The position numbers were made by a program, and so were the translations under genes. From UBA6016 sp964568395 (GTDB lineage: Bacteria; Campylobacterota; Campylobacteria; Campylobacterales; UBA6016), in the NCBI GenBank assembly GCA_964568395.1, contig CAZMPN010000002.1, forward strand, positions 103,259 to 167,258: a stretch of DNA of 64,000 nucleotides, given 5' to 3'. Below are positions 26,327 through 34,709 of the stretch, in pieces. Position 1 is the stretch's first letter. Each line of letters starts with the position of its first letter. Below the pieces are notes generated by a model, which saw only the letters and a list, made by a program, of their open reading frames with translations, had not been told where the DNA came from and searched no databases.

Positions 26327-27573
26327 CCGATGCTAAATACGTGCGCCCCGTTTTCGTATGCGTATGATAGTTTTAGCCCCTGTATTTCAAGCACTTTCTT
26401 TACAAGGTAGAGGCCGAGCCCCATTCCGTTTTCGTTTCTTATGCTCGTCTCTTTGAAAAACGGCTCATAGTATCTCTCAATTTCGTAATCCAGCGGCTCG
26501 CCGTAGTTTTTTACCGATATTTTTCCGTTTTTAAAATAACAGAGTGCGGCGTCTTTTGTGTTTTTGAACTTCACGCCGTTCTCGAATAGGTTGCCAAGGG
26601 CTATTTCCAAAAGCTTCGGATCCGCCATCACGATTGCGGCGCTCTCTATATCGAAGAAGAGTTCCTCACTGCCTAAAAGCATCTTTTTTCTTATTTTTTC
26701 GGCGAAACCGCGCAGCAAAATAGGCTCTATCTTCGGCGCAAAACCTTTCGCTATCACTTCTTCGGCCGTCATTATTCCGTCTATTATCTGCGTCATCGAT
26801 GAGAATATCTCAAGAAGCCTCTCTTGATGCTTCTCCTCCCTTAGCATATGCGCGACGATGACCCCTTTTGCGACAGGCGTTTTTAGTTCGTGCGCGGCGT
26901 TTTTTAGAAAAATCTCCCTGGCGTCTATAAGGCTGGATATTTTTGACGAGGTATTAAAAAACGCCCGCTGAATCCGTCCTATCTCGTTTTGTGGATAATC
27001 GCCCGGTGTTGGCTTCTTGCCGCCGCCGAAAGCCTCTATGTCTTCCTCCAGTTTTTTTAGCGGTTTCAGGCTTTTTATAATGGCGATATATAAAAACGTG
27101 ACGCCAAGCAAAACCGCCGACAAAATAACCGAGAAGTAGAGATAGAACGTCGTATTTTGCGATTCGTTTTTAAATCCTAGTTTTCCGGCGTCGGTCTCTA
27201 TGACGATGATTTCGCCAAGAAAAATATCCCCGTATATTTTTATTTTTTCAAAAGGCGGCGTCGGCGCACCGTGCGATTGGCTGTTTTGGCGCGGCTTTGG
27301 ACGATGGGGCATATCTTTTGGTTTTTTTTCGCTTACTATCCTCTGGGTCTCTCGCTGTGAAAGAAGTGATACCTCAAACTCTTGGATATATATAGTCTTG
27401 TCCGGCTCCGCATGAAGCTGCCACAGCTCTTCGTTGTGTATTATTTTGTCAAAAAAGTGCCTATGCTGCTGGAAGTGGTTTGCGCGCATCGCCCCGGCGG
27501 CTATAATGAGGATGAGAAGCACGAAAAGAGCGAAAAAAATCGATATTTTGGTCGTTATGGAGTGCCTATTCAC
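26323..27573 (-). CDS. ArsS-like sensor histidine kinase
   Basis: A 416-residue membrane kinase. Start is GTG at 27573, overlapping the regulator's stop (GTGA); longer readings would run deep into the regulator gene. Order: membrane helix (about 8-30), periplasmic sensor with a His/Pro-rich stretch (roughly residues 83-108), second helix (about 145-167), HAMP-like linker, HisKA with NAAHELKTPVAKG near residue 226, and HATPase with NGMGLGLYLVKKV. The architecture matches the ArsS family of Campylobacterota (acid or metal sensing in relatives). The actual stimulus is unknown. Confidence 0.9.
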   Translation of the reverse strand: MNRHSITTKISIFFALFVLLILIIAAGAMRANHFQQHRHFFDKIIHNEELWQLHAEPDKTIYIQEFEVSLLSQRETQRIVSEKKPKDMPHRPKPRQNSQSHGAPTPPFEKIKIYGDIFLGEIIVIETDAGKLGFKNESQNTTFYLYFSVILSAVLLGVTFLYIAIIKSLKPLKKLEEDIEAFGGGKKPTPGDYPQNEIGRIQRAFFNTSSKISSLIDAREIFLKNAAHELKTPVAKGVIVAHMLREEKHQERLLEIFSSMTQIIDGIMTAEEVIAKGFAPKIEPILLRGFAEKIRKKMLLGSEELFFDIESAAIVMADPKLLEIALGNLFENGVKFKNTKDAALCYFKNGKISVKNYGEPLDYEIERYYEPFFKETSIRNENGMGLGLYLVKKVLEIQGLKLSYAYENGAHVFSIG

Positions 27574-28259
27574 GGAATGAACTTGTAGCCGAAGCCCTTG
27601 ACGGCTTTTATATATTTCGGATTTTTGGAGTCGTCGCCTATCTTTTGTCTTATGCGGCTGATTATCACGTCTACGCTCTTGCCGACGCTCGCCCATCTCA
27701 TCGATTCGACGCTGTCTACTATCTGGTCTCTTGAGAGTACGGCGTTGGGATTTTCTATGAGCAGTTTGAGCACCTCAAATTCGGCGGGGGTTAGTTGTAG
27801 CGCCCTATTTTCTTTAAATATCTCCATGGAGTGTTCGTTTATCGTAAAAGTGCAGTTTTCCGCGCCGCTTCTTTCGATCCTTCTGGAGTGCGCCCTGATG
27901 CGAGCGACGAGCTCTCTGGGGTCAAAAGGTTTCGGCAGGTAGTCGTCCGCGCCAAGCTCAAGTCCAAGCACCCTGTCGCTTACCGCACTTCTGGCGGACG
28001 TTATTATGATTGGCAATGCCGGAGTCCGTTCTTTTATTATCTTGCAGACCTCCAGGCCGTCCATTTGCGGCAGGCTAAGATCCAGTATCAGCACATCGAA
28101 ATGCTCCGTTTCAAGAGCCTTTATGCCGTTTTCCGGAAGCCTGAAGTAGTAAAGCTCTATGCCGTATTCCGCCAAATATTCGGCCAAAATTTTGCACATA
28201 TCCAAATCGTCTTCTATCAGCGCCGCTTTTATGGTGTTCTCTTTCATGCTTATTATCAT
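27570..28259 (-). CDS. OmpR-family response regulator
   Basis: A 229-residue regulator: receiver domain with the acidic pair EDD near residue 16, phospho-acceptor Asp in VLILDLSLPQMDG (residue 60), and KPFDPREL with the conserved Lys. A winged-helix DNA-binding domain follows (LTPAEFEVLKLL and a C-terminal VKGFGYKFIP). It is the first gene of the pair with the kinase. A second in-frame ATG (28247) is possible. The divergent intergenic region holds six phased half-sites that this protein probably binds. Confidence 0.94.
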   Translation of the reverse strand: MIISMKENTIKAALIEDDLDMCKILAEYLAEYGIELYYFRLPENGIKALETEHFDVLILDLSLPQMDGLEVCKIIKERTPALPIIITSARSAVSDRVLGLELGADDYLPKPFDPRELVARIRAHSRRIERSGAENCTFTINEHSMEIFKENRALQLTPAEFEVLKLLIENPNAVLSRDQIVDSVESMRWASVGKSVDVIISRIRQKIGDDSKNPKYIKAVKGFGYKFIP

Positions 28260-28270
28260 ATCAAATAAGA

Positions 28271-28332
28271 GTAAACCGTCGGTAAACGGTTTCGTTTAAC
28301 CTCGTTTGCCTCATATTTACCGCCTGTTTACC
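28271..28332. promoter_or_regulatory. Array of six helically phased GTTTACC-type half-sites
   Basis: Two copies of GTAAAC start at 28271 and 28282. Then come GTTTAAC (28294), GTTTGCC (28304), ATTTACC (28315) and GTTTACC (28326). Intervals are 11, 12, 10, 11 and 11 bases, about one helical turn each. The first two are in inverted orientation relative to the last four. Such spacing is typical of OmpR-family tandem binding. The array lies between the regulator gene and the divergent EF-hand gene. Confidence 0.6.
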
Positions 28333-28392
28333 TCAACCTGCGATTATGCTATGCGCTAAAAAAGCGTATTTTAAAGAAAGGAGTCTTCCATT

Positions 28393-28923
28393 ATGAGTGC
28401 TATAAGTTCATACGGCGGTTACGGCGGCGGCTACTCCGCCCAAAGCGTAAGGCAGAGGCCGTCCGAAGAGGAGATGGCGGCTAGAAGAAAGGAGATGTTT
28501 GCAAAAGCCGACAGTAACGGCGACGGCGGCATAGATAAAACGGAGCTTTCCGATTTTCTAAGTAAAGGCCCAGGCGGAAGCTCGGCCGTCTCTAATCTGG
28601 ACGAGAAGTTTGCAAAGTTCGATTCAGACGGAAACGGTACGCTTAGCCAAGAAGAGATGGATAGCTTTATGAAGAGCCTGCATTCGGAGATGAAATCGAA
28701 AATGCATAAAATGAGGCTTGGACAAGAGCAGGACGGCGGCTCGTCTTTCGGTAGCGCATTTTCGTCTTTGGACGCCGACGGAAACGGCGTTATAGATTCG
28801 CAGGAGTTCTCGAACATGAACGACTCGCAACTTAAAAAAATTATTTCCGCGTATATACAGCAGATGAGCTCGTCATACTCATCGCAGACGACCGGCTCCG
28901 CTTTGTCTTCCCTCAGCGCATAA
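28393..28923 (+). CDS. EF-hand calcium-binding protein
   Basis: A 176-residue protein with three canonical EF-hand loops: DSNGDGGIDKTE (about residue 38), DSDGNGTLSQEE (about 77) and DADGNGVIDSQE (about 127). Each has the acidic residues at loop positions 1, 3, 5 and 12. The N-terminus is Gly/Tyr/Ser-rich and the C-terminus Ser-rich. No signal peptide is seen, so location is uncertain. A strong AAAGGAG precedes the ATG. Its divergent placement from a two-component system with a shared operator array suggests it is a target of that system. Confidence 0.93.
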   Translation: MSAISSYGGYGGGYSAQSVRQRPSEEEMAARRKEMFAKADSNGDGGIDKTELSDFLSKGPGGSSAVSNLDEKFAKFDSDGNGTLSQEEMDSFMKSLHSEMKSKMHKMRLGQEQDGGSSFGSAFSSLDADGNGVIDSQEFSNMNDSQLKKIISAYIQQMSSSYSSQTTGSALSSLSA

Positions 28924-28930
28924 TGCTTGA

Positions 28931-28954
28931 AAGTCCGCCGCTTGAAGCGGACTT
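28931..28954 (+). terminator. Terminator hairpin after the EF-hand gene
   Basis: Perfect 8-base inverted repeat AAGTCCGC / GCGGACTT with an 8-base loop, starting 7 bases after the EF-hand stop codon. T-rich sequence follows. Confidence 0.65.
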
Positions 28955-29029
28955 CTTCGTCAATTATATAAAGTTTAAGAAGCTTTTGTTTTAATATCTG
29001 CAAAATAAAACATATTAAAAGGATTGCGG

Positions 29030-29860
29030 ATGCGAGATTTGGTTGTATTGGCGGCGACAGATTTTTCGGGCGGCAGTTTTGAAATGCTGTCAAAGGCGGC
29101 CAGGCTTGCAAGCTCCGTAAACGCCAAGTTCTATATAGCGCATATTCTGGAGGACTCTTTTTTTGAAAGGATAGATGATATCAACGGCTTGCGTTTGCGA
29201 TGCCTGAACTCCTTGTCGGCGAATATGCCGAGTATAAAATTTGACGATTTTTTTTGCAGAAAAGGGGCTGTGAAGGATGAGATATCCAAGTTGACAAAAG
29301 AGCTCGACGCTTCTATCGTCGTAATAGGATGCGAAGGGGAAGGCTCAGTTTTTGAGGAGCTGTTTATCGGCTCGCATACCAAGGATATAATTAGAGGCTC
29401 TATCGCCCCTGTTTTAATTGCGAAAAACAAAACCGCCCCCATATATAATAAAATTTTGGTGCCTACCGACTTTTCGGACGAGTCCAGAATAACCATAAGA
29501 AGGGCCGCCGAAATGTTTGGAGGCGCGAAGCTGGTTTTGCTGAATGTATACAGCGTTCCTTTTGAGAGTAGATTAAGCAGCTATTACGGCTTTAGCGACG
29601 ATGCGATTAACGATTTTCAAAACGGCATAAAATCGGATATACAAAACAAGGCGGAAAAATTCATAGAGTCTGTCGGCTTACCGTCCGATAGGGTAGAGTT
29701 AAGGATTATGCGTGGGAGTATGAACCATAAGCTCTTCATGGAGCTGATTTCTCCGATGCAAGTTGATTTAATATGTCTTCACACAACCGGATTATTTAGT
29801 TTTTTTGCCTTCGATATACTGGAAAGCTCTACATTGGACGTGCTTATATACAAATTTTAA
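29030..29860 (+). CDS. Tandem universal stress protein
   Basis: A 276-residue cytosolic protein made of two Usp domains (about 1-135 and 140-276). The second begins with KILVPTDFSDESR, the usual Usp opening, and the first with LVVLAATDFSGGS. The ATP-binding signature G-x2-G-x9-G(S/T) is seen in part as 'GCEGEGSVFEELFIGSHT' in the first domain and is poorly kept in the second. The ATG at 29030 is chosen because AAAGGA lies 8 bases upstream; a TTG at 29024 is less likely. A Kef-type antiporter follows. Confidence 0.9.
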   Translation: MRDLVVLAATDFSGGSFEMLSKAARLASSVNAKFYIAHILEDSFFERIDDINGLRLRCLNSLSANMPSIKFDDFFCRKGAVKDEISKLTKELDASIVVIGCEGEGSVFEELFIGSHTKDIIRGSIAPVLIAKNKTAPIYNKILVPTDFSDESRITIRRAAEMFGGAKLVLLNVYSVPFESRLSSYYGFSDDAINDFQNGIKSDIQNKAEKFIESVGLPSDRVELRIMRGSMNHKLFMELISPMQVDLICLHTTGLFSFFAFDILESSTLDVLIYKF

Positions 29861-29912
29861 CGCTATTCGCGCGTCTTAAATTTTGAAAAAATAGAAATAT
29901 CCGGAGAAAAGT

Positions 29913-31607
29913 ATGCCTCATAGCGTTACGCTTATCACTACGATTTCGGCCGCATTGGCAATAGCGTTTGTAATGGGTTTTATAGCCACCAAGCTCAGGG
30001 TGCCGGCGCTTGTCGGATATCTGCTGGCCGGAATAGTCATAGGGCCTGCGACCCCTGGATTTGTGGCCAATTTGGAGTTATCCAAAGAACTTGCGGAAAT
30101 AGGCGTTATCTTGCTGATGTTTGGCGTAGGGCTTCACTTTTCTATAGAGGAGCTGCTGTCCGTAAAAAAAATCGCCCTTCCTGGCGCGGTTGCGCAAATA
30201 GCGGCTGCAACCATGCTCAGTATGCTGGTGGCGTCTTTTTGGGGGTGGAATCTCGGAGCCTCTTTGGTTTTCGGCCTCGCATTGTCGGTTGCCAGCACCG
30301 TCGTTTTGCTTCGGGCGCTGGAAGATAGAAATCTTTTGGAGACCGTTAACGGGAAGATCGCGATAGGTTGGCTTGTAGTGGAGGATTTGGCTACCGTTTT
30401 GGTATTGGTGCTTCTGCCCACTATCGCCGCCTCGTTTGTCGGGAGCTCGTCCGCAAATAGCAATATTTTCGTGACGCTCCTTATTGCCATCGGAAAAGTG
30501 TCCATTTTCGTGGCTCTTATGCTGATAGTCGGCAAAAGATTTTTCCCGTGGCTTTTGTTGCAGGCCGCCAAGACCGGCTCAAGAGAGCTTTTTACTCTCT
30601 GTGTTTTGGCCGCAGCCATGGGTATTGCATTTGGTTCGGCGCACCTGTTCGGGGTTTCGTTTGCGCTGGGAGCGTTTTTTGCCGGCATGGTGATGCGAGA
30701 GTCCGCTCTTAGCCAGAGGGCGGCGGCAGAGTCTTTGCCGCTCAGGGATGCTTTTTCCGTACTGTTTTTCGTATCGGTCGGAATGTTGTTTGACCCGTCG
30801 ATACTATTCGACAAACCGTTGCATGTTCTTTCCGTGATAGCGATAATAATATTTGGAAAGTCCATAGCCGCATTTTTGATAGTTTTGTTTTTTAGGTATC
30901 CGGTAAATACGGCTTTGCTCGTATCGGCATCGTTGGCTCAGATAGGCGAGTTTTCGTTCATACTGGCCGGAATGGGCGTTGCGCTTGGCATACTCCCCGT
31001 CGAGGGACAAAACTATATATTGGCCGGAGCGTTGATATCGATCGCCTTAAACCCATTGGTGTTTAATTCGGTAAAATCCGTGCGCTCCTTCTTGCTAAGG
31101 TTTGAACTATTTTCCTCCAAATTTGACAAGTCGCACAATGATACCGGTTTGAAAAATATAGACTATGACGCCATAAAGCCGCGAGTTATACTTGTTGGCT
31201 ACGGCAGGGTAGGAAGGCGTATAGCGGATTTTCTTTCGTCTAAGGATATAGCTTTCTCGATTATCGAGCAGACGAGAGAAAAGGTAGAAAAAATTAGAAA
31301 ACTCGGTCTGTCGGCCGTTTGCGACGACGGTTCGGACGAGGAGGCTCTGATGCTTGCCGGCGTAAAACATGCAGAAGTCATAGTGTTGGCGATACCGGAC
31401 GCTTTTCAGGCAAGCATGATAGTAGAAGAGGCAAAAAGAATAAACCCTGATATAAAGGCGGTTGTCAGAACTCATAGCGAAGAAGCCGCTGATTTATTCT
31501 TAAAGCAAGGCATAAAAGACGTATTTATAGGCGAATACGAGCTTGGTATAAGCATGATACGCCGTGTTACGGAGATGGTTTCAAAAAAACACTGGAAAGA
31601 TGCATAA
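29913..31607 (+). CDS. Kef-type cation/proton antiporter with TrkA-N domain
   Basis: A 564-residue inner-membrane protein. The CPA2 antiporter domain covers residues 1 to about 385 (RVPALVGYLLAGIVIGPATPG, GVILLMFGVGLHFSIEELL, LSVASTVVLLRAL). It is followed by a TrkA-N Rossmann domain, RVILVGYGRVGRRIADFL, near residue 425. This resembles YbaL/RosB-type proteins. It differs clearly from the antiporter at 8.8-10.4 kb. CCGGAG precedes the ATG. It follows a universal stress protein gene by 52 bases, hinting at a shared stress role. Confidence 0.93.
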   Translation: MPHSVTLITTISAALAIAFVMGFIATKLRVPALVGYLLAGIVIGPATPGFVANLELSKELAEIGVILLMFGVGLHFSIEELLSVKKIALPGAVAQIAAATMLSMLVASFWGWNLGASLVFGLALSVASTVVLLRALEDRNLLETVNGKIAIGWLVVEDLATVLVLVLLPTIAASFVGSSSANSNIFVTLLIAIGKVSIFVALMLIVGKRFFPWLLLQAAKTGSRELFTLCVLAAAMGIAFGSAHLFGVSFALGAFFAGMVMRESALSQRAAAESLPLRDAFSVLFFVSVGMLFDPSILFDKPLHVLSVIAIIIFGKSIAAFLIVLFFRYPVNTALLVSASLAQIGEFSFILAGMGVALGILPVEGQNYILAGALISIALNPLVFNSVKSVRSFLLRFELFSSKFDKSHNDTGLKNIDYDAIKPRVILVGYGRVGRRIADFLSSKDIAFSIIEQTREKVEKIRKLGLSAVCDDGSDEEALMLAGVKHAEVIVLAIPDAFQASMIVEEAKRINPDIKAVVRTHSEEAADLFLKQGIKDVFIGEYELGISMIRRVTEMVSKKHWKDA

Positions 31608-31707
31608 TAATTTAGATATGAATAAAAAATAGACATTTTTCGCCATAAAGGCTTTGCGCATTAGTATATAATTTGCCGTTATTAAATTATAAAAGTTTAA
31701 ACACTGG

Positions 31708-31724
31708 TGAGGTAGAATACCTCA
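31708..31724 (+). promoter_or_regulatory. Hairpin in the atpB leader
   Basis: Perfect 7-base inverted repeat TGAGGTA / TACCTCA with a GAA loop, 25 bases before the atpB start. A -10-like TATAAT lies about 45 bases further upstream, so the hairpin would be in the 5' untranslated leader. No T-run follows, so it is not a terminator. Confidence 0.4.
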
Positions 31725-31748
31725 AAACTTTAGTCTCAAAGGCAAAAT

Positions 31749-32438
31749 ATGGGTGATAGACTCTTTACGTTTTTTGGCGCCTTTTTGGGCCATTCGCAAG
31801 CTGCGATTTTGGTATCGCATACTCTTTTGACCGTTCTTGTTGTTCTTCTTGTGGCGGTAGTAGCTACGCAAGGCATGAAACTCGTTCCGAGAGGCCTTCA
31901 AAATGTTATGGAAACATACCTTGAGGGTGTAATTAATATGGGCGCCGGCGTATTCGGCGAAGAGAGGGCCAGAAGATATCTTCCGCTTATCGCCACTATA
32001 GGCCTTGTGGTATTCGTATCCAATATGATGGGTATTATCCCTGGCTTCGAATCCCCTACGAGCAATATCAATATGACTCTAGGGCTTGCGCTAATCGTGT
32101 TCATATACTATAACTTCGAAGGTATCAGACACCAAGGTTTTGTGCACTACTTCGCGCACTTCATGGGTCCAGTAAAAATCCTTGCGCCTTTGATGTTTCC
32201 TATAGAGATAATCTCTCACATTTCAAGAATAATCTCTCTTTCTTTCAGGCTTATGGGTAACGTAAAGGGCGACGACATGTTCCTTGCGGTTCTTCTTATG
32301 CTTGTGCCTTGGATAGTGCCTCTTCCGGCGTTTTTCTTACTGTTCTTCTTCGGTATCCTTCAGACGTTCATATTTATGATACTTACATACGTCTATCTTG
32401 CGGGCGCCGTAATGATGGAAGAAGAAAACAAACACTAA
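31749..32438 (+). CDS. atpB: ATP synthase F0 subunit a
   Basis: Membrane stator channel of the proton-driven ATP synthase, 229 residues with about six helices. The essential Arg is in SLSFRLMGNVKGD, and the C-terminal QTFIFMILTYVYLAGA is the other family hallmark. It is encoded away from the other atp genes, as in Campylobacter, and followed by the same type of small membrane protein gene one base after its stop. Confidence 0.96.
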   Translation: MGDRLFTFFGAFLGHSQAAILVSHTLLTVLVVLLVAVVATQGMKLVPRGLQNVMETYLEGVINMGAGVFGEERARRYLPLIATIGLVVFVSNMMGIIPGFESPTSNINMTLGLALIVFIYYNFEGIRHQGFVHYFAHFMGPVKILAPLMFPIEIISHISRIISLSFRLMGNVKGDDMFLAVLLMLVPWIVPLPAFFLLFFFGILQTFIFMILTYVYLAGAVMMEEENKH

Positions 32439-32439
32439 T

Positions 32440-32730
32440 ATGCGCCAAAAATACCTTGAGATCCTGATCAGCTTTTGCCTCGGGGTTTCTTGGGCTCTCT
32501 CTTTCGGGCTGGCCGCCTATCTTTTCTCCCACGGACTTCAAGCCGGATTTTTCACGGCGTTCGTACTTGCCGTACTAGGCCTTGCTTTTGGGTTTTTATT
32601 TGTTGCTTTTTTCGAAGGGCTTTCGATGCTGCAAGATATTCTGCTGGAGAAAAAAGAACAGACTAAACTTCTAAGGGAGATGCTATCAAAACTCAAAAAA
32701 CCGTCAGATGAAAAAATATCTGATCACTGA
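32440..32730 (+). CDS. Small membrane protein downstream of atpB
   Basis: A 96-residue protein with two predicted membrane helices (about 9-30 and 35-60) and a charged, helical C-terminal tail. I do not recognise a named family, but a small membrane protein gene occupies the same place after atpB in Campylobacter. It overlaps the next gene by 23 bases. An assembly or accessory role for the a subunit would be a guess. Confidence 0.75.
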   Translation: MRQKYLEILISFCLGVSWALSFGLAAYLFSHGLQAGFFTAFVLAVLGLAFGFLFVAFFEGLSMLQDILLEKKEQTKLLREMLSKLKKPSDEKISDH

Positions 32731-33262
32731 CCCGCACTACTACACTACAAAACCGGACACATTCAAAGAAGCATTAAACCGAAGTTTAATAAAATACAAG
32801 CCTGATTTTGTTTGTTTCAGGGATAAAACCGGGGGCGACAAAAAAGAGCTTTTAAACGCTTTTAAGGAGAGCTGCAAAGAGGGCGGGTTTTGTTCTCTTA
32901 TAAACGGCTCTATAGAGCTAGCCGTTGCCTACGGTTTTGACGGCGTCCATCTAAGAAGCGACCAAAACGGCCTGGTCGGCTCTGCAAAAAAAAACGCTCT
33001 TATATGTATCGTCAGCTGCCATAGCGCGGACGAAGCCGCGCTGGCATTAGGCGCCGGAGCGGACTTCGTTACGCTCAGTCCGTTATTCGACTCCCCCGGC
33101 AAAGGCGATGCGATAGGTATTGAGGCGTTTGCCAAGATGCTAAGAGAGATCGACGGAGATAGAGTGTTTGCCCTTGGCGGTATAGACGACGATAAAAAAA
33201 TAGAAGAGGCTGGAAAGCTGGGTGTTTTCGGCTTTGCTTCGATTCGCTACTTTACGAAATAA
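32708..33262 (+). CDS. Thiamine-phosphate synthase-like protein (ThiE/TenI type)
   Basis: A 184-residue TIM-barrel. ThiE/TenI features: an opening 'YLITDPHYYT', DFVCFRDKT in place of the usual LR-x-K, 'GVHLRSDQ', 'SCHSADEAALALGAGADFVTLSPLF', and 'VFALGGI'. Because the substrate-binding QLR-x-K motif is altered, it may act as a TenI-like thiazole tautomerase or a reduced ThiE. It is sandwiched between the small membrane protein gene and gatB. Confidence 0.75.
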   Translation: MKKYLITDPHYYTTKPDTFKEALNRSLIKYKPDFVCFRDKTGGDKKELLNAFKESCKEGGFCSLINGSIELAVAYGFDGVHLRSDQNGLVGSAKKNALICIVSCHSADEAALALGAGADFVTLSPLFDSPGKGDAIGIEAFAKMLREIDGDRVFALGGIDDDKKIEEAGKLGVFGFASIRYFTK

Positions 33263-33272
33263 GGAAAAATTT

Positions 33273-34709
33273 ATGCAGTTTGAAACGGTAATAGGGCTTG
33301 AGGTTCACGTCCAGCTAAATACGAAAACTAAGATTTTTTGCAACTGTTCAACTAGCTTCGGGGACGAGCCAAATTCAAATACATGCCCTACGTGTCTAGC
33401 GCTTCCTGGCGCTTTACCGGTTTTGAACAAGGAAGCGGTAAAAAAGGCGATGCTTTTTGGGAACGCTGTCGGCGCGACCATCAACAAAGCGTCCATATTC
33501 GATAGAAAAAGCTACTTCTATCCCGATTCGCCGAAAGCCTATCAGATCTCGCAATTTACGATACCGATAGTGGAGCACGGAAAACTCAGCATCGACTTTG
33601 AAGACGGAAGCTCCAAGACCGTTAGGATTGCCAGGGCTCACATGGAAGAGGATGCCGGCAAAAACATCCATGAGAGCGGGTATAGCAAAGTGGATCTAAA
33701 CCGCGTCGGCACTCCGCTTGTGGAGATAGTCTCCGAGCCGGATATGTCAAGTTCGCTTGAGGCGGTGCTGTATCTTAAAAAGCTGCACGCGATAGTGACC
33801 TATCTTGACATATCTGACGCGAATATGCAAGAAGGCTCTTTCAGATGCGATGCGAACGTCTCCATTAGGCCGGTCGGCGATACGAAGCTCTATACCAGGG
33901 TGGAGATCAAAAACATCAACAGCTTCAAGTTCATCCAGCGCGCAATCGACTATGAGGTGGCAAGACAGCGCGAGGCGTGGATGAGCGGCGTGTATGAAAA
34001 AGAGGTGGTGCAAGAGACAAGGCTTTACGACCCGTCAAAAAACGAAACACGCTCGATGAGAGGCAAAGAGGGTTCCGCCGACTATAGATATTTCCCGGAT
34101 CCGGACCTTCCGCCGCTAATAGTCACGGACGAGATGATGGAGGAGGCGAAAAAGCTGCCTGAGCTTCCGGACGAGAAAAAAGAGAGATTTATGGGCTCCT
34201 TTGGTCTAAAAGCGTACGATGCGGGCGTACTGACGAACGACCTTTATATGGCGAACTACTTTGAGGATATGATAAAGGAGGGAAGCGACACGAAGCTTGC
34301 GGTCAGCTGGCTGACGACGGAGCTTTTGGGCCGCTTAAACTCGAAAGGCGTAGAGCTTGCGGAGTGCGGGATAGACGCGCCAAAATTAGCGACGCTTACA
34401 AAAAGGATTAGCGACGGCACTATAAGCGGCAAGGCCGCAAAAGACGTGCTTGACGACCTTGTGGAGGCTCCTTCGCAAGAGATAGACGCCGTTATAGAAA
34501 AGCTGGGGCTAAAACAAGTGAGCGACGATAGCGCGATAATCGCCATCATCGAAGATGTGATTAAAAACAATCCAAAACAGCTGGAAGAGTATAGAGGCGG
34601 CAAAGAGGCGCTATTTGGATATTTTGTCGGACAAACTATGAAAGCAAGCAAGGGTAGCGCGAACCCTGCAAAAGTAAACGAGCTATTAAAACAGCTGCTA
34701 AATGGGTAA
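33273..34709 (+). CDS. gatB: Aspartyl/glutamyl-tRNA amidotransferase subunit B
   Basis: Subunit of GatCAB that converts Glu-tRNA(Gln) and Asp-tRNA(Asn) to the correct amidated forms. It has 478 residues from ATG at 33273; AAGGAAAAA lies before it. The N-terminal MQFETVIGLEVHVQLNT, the Cys-rich zinc site (FCNCS with NTCPTC), VGTPLVEIVSEPDM and the C-terminal YqeY-like helical domain are all present. It is followed by the K+ channel gene with an 8-base overlap. Confidence 0.97.
   Translation: MQFETVIGLEVHVQLNTKTKIFCNCSTSFGDEPNSNTCPTCLALPGALPVLNKEAVKKAMLFGNAVGATINKASIFDRKSYFYPDSPKAYQISQFTIPIVEHGKLSIDFEDGSSKTVRIARAHMEEDAGKNIHESGYSKVDLNRVGTPLVEIVSEPDMSSSLEAVLYLKKLHAIVTYLDISDANMQEGSFRCDANVSIRPVGDTKLYTRVEIKNINSFKFIQRAIDYEVARQREAWMSGVYEKEVVQETRLYDPSKNETRSMRGKEGSADYRYFPDPDLPPLIVTDEMMEEAKKLPELPDEKKERFMGSFGLKAYDAGVLTNDLYMANYFEDMIKEGSDTKLAVSWLTTELLGRLNSKGVELAECGIDAPKLATLTKRISDGTISGKAAKDVLDDLVEAPSQEIDAVIEKLGLKQVSDDSAIIAIIEDVIKNNPKQLEEYRGGKEALFGYFVGQTMKASKGSANPAKVNELLKQLLNG

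Noticed and set aside
27574..27696. Extended N-terminus of the ArsS-like kinase
   Set aside because: It would overlap the regulator gene by over 120 bases with a highly basic, family-unlike leader; the GTG overlapping the regulator stop is better.
28431..29111. 226-codon open frame opposite the EF-hand gene
   Set aside because: Covers the EF-hand gene, its terminator and the start of the stress-protein gene; composition is a reverse-strand artefact.
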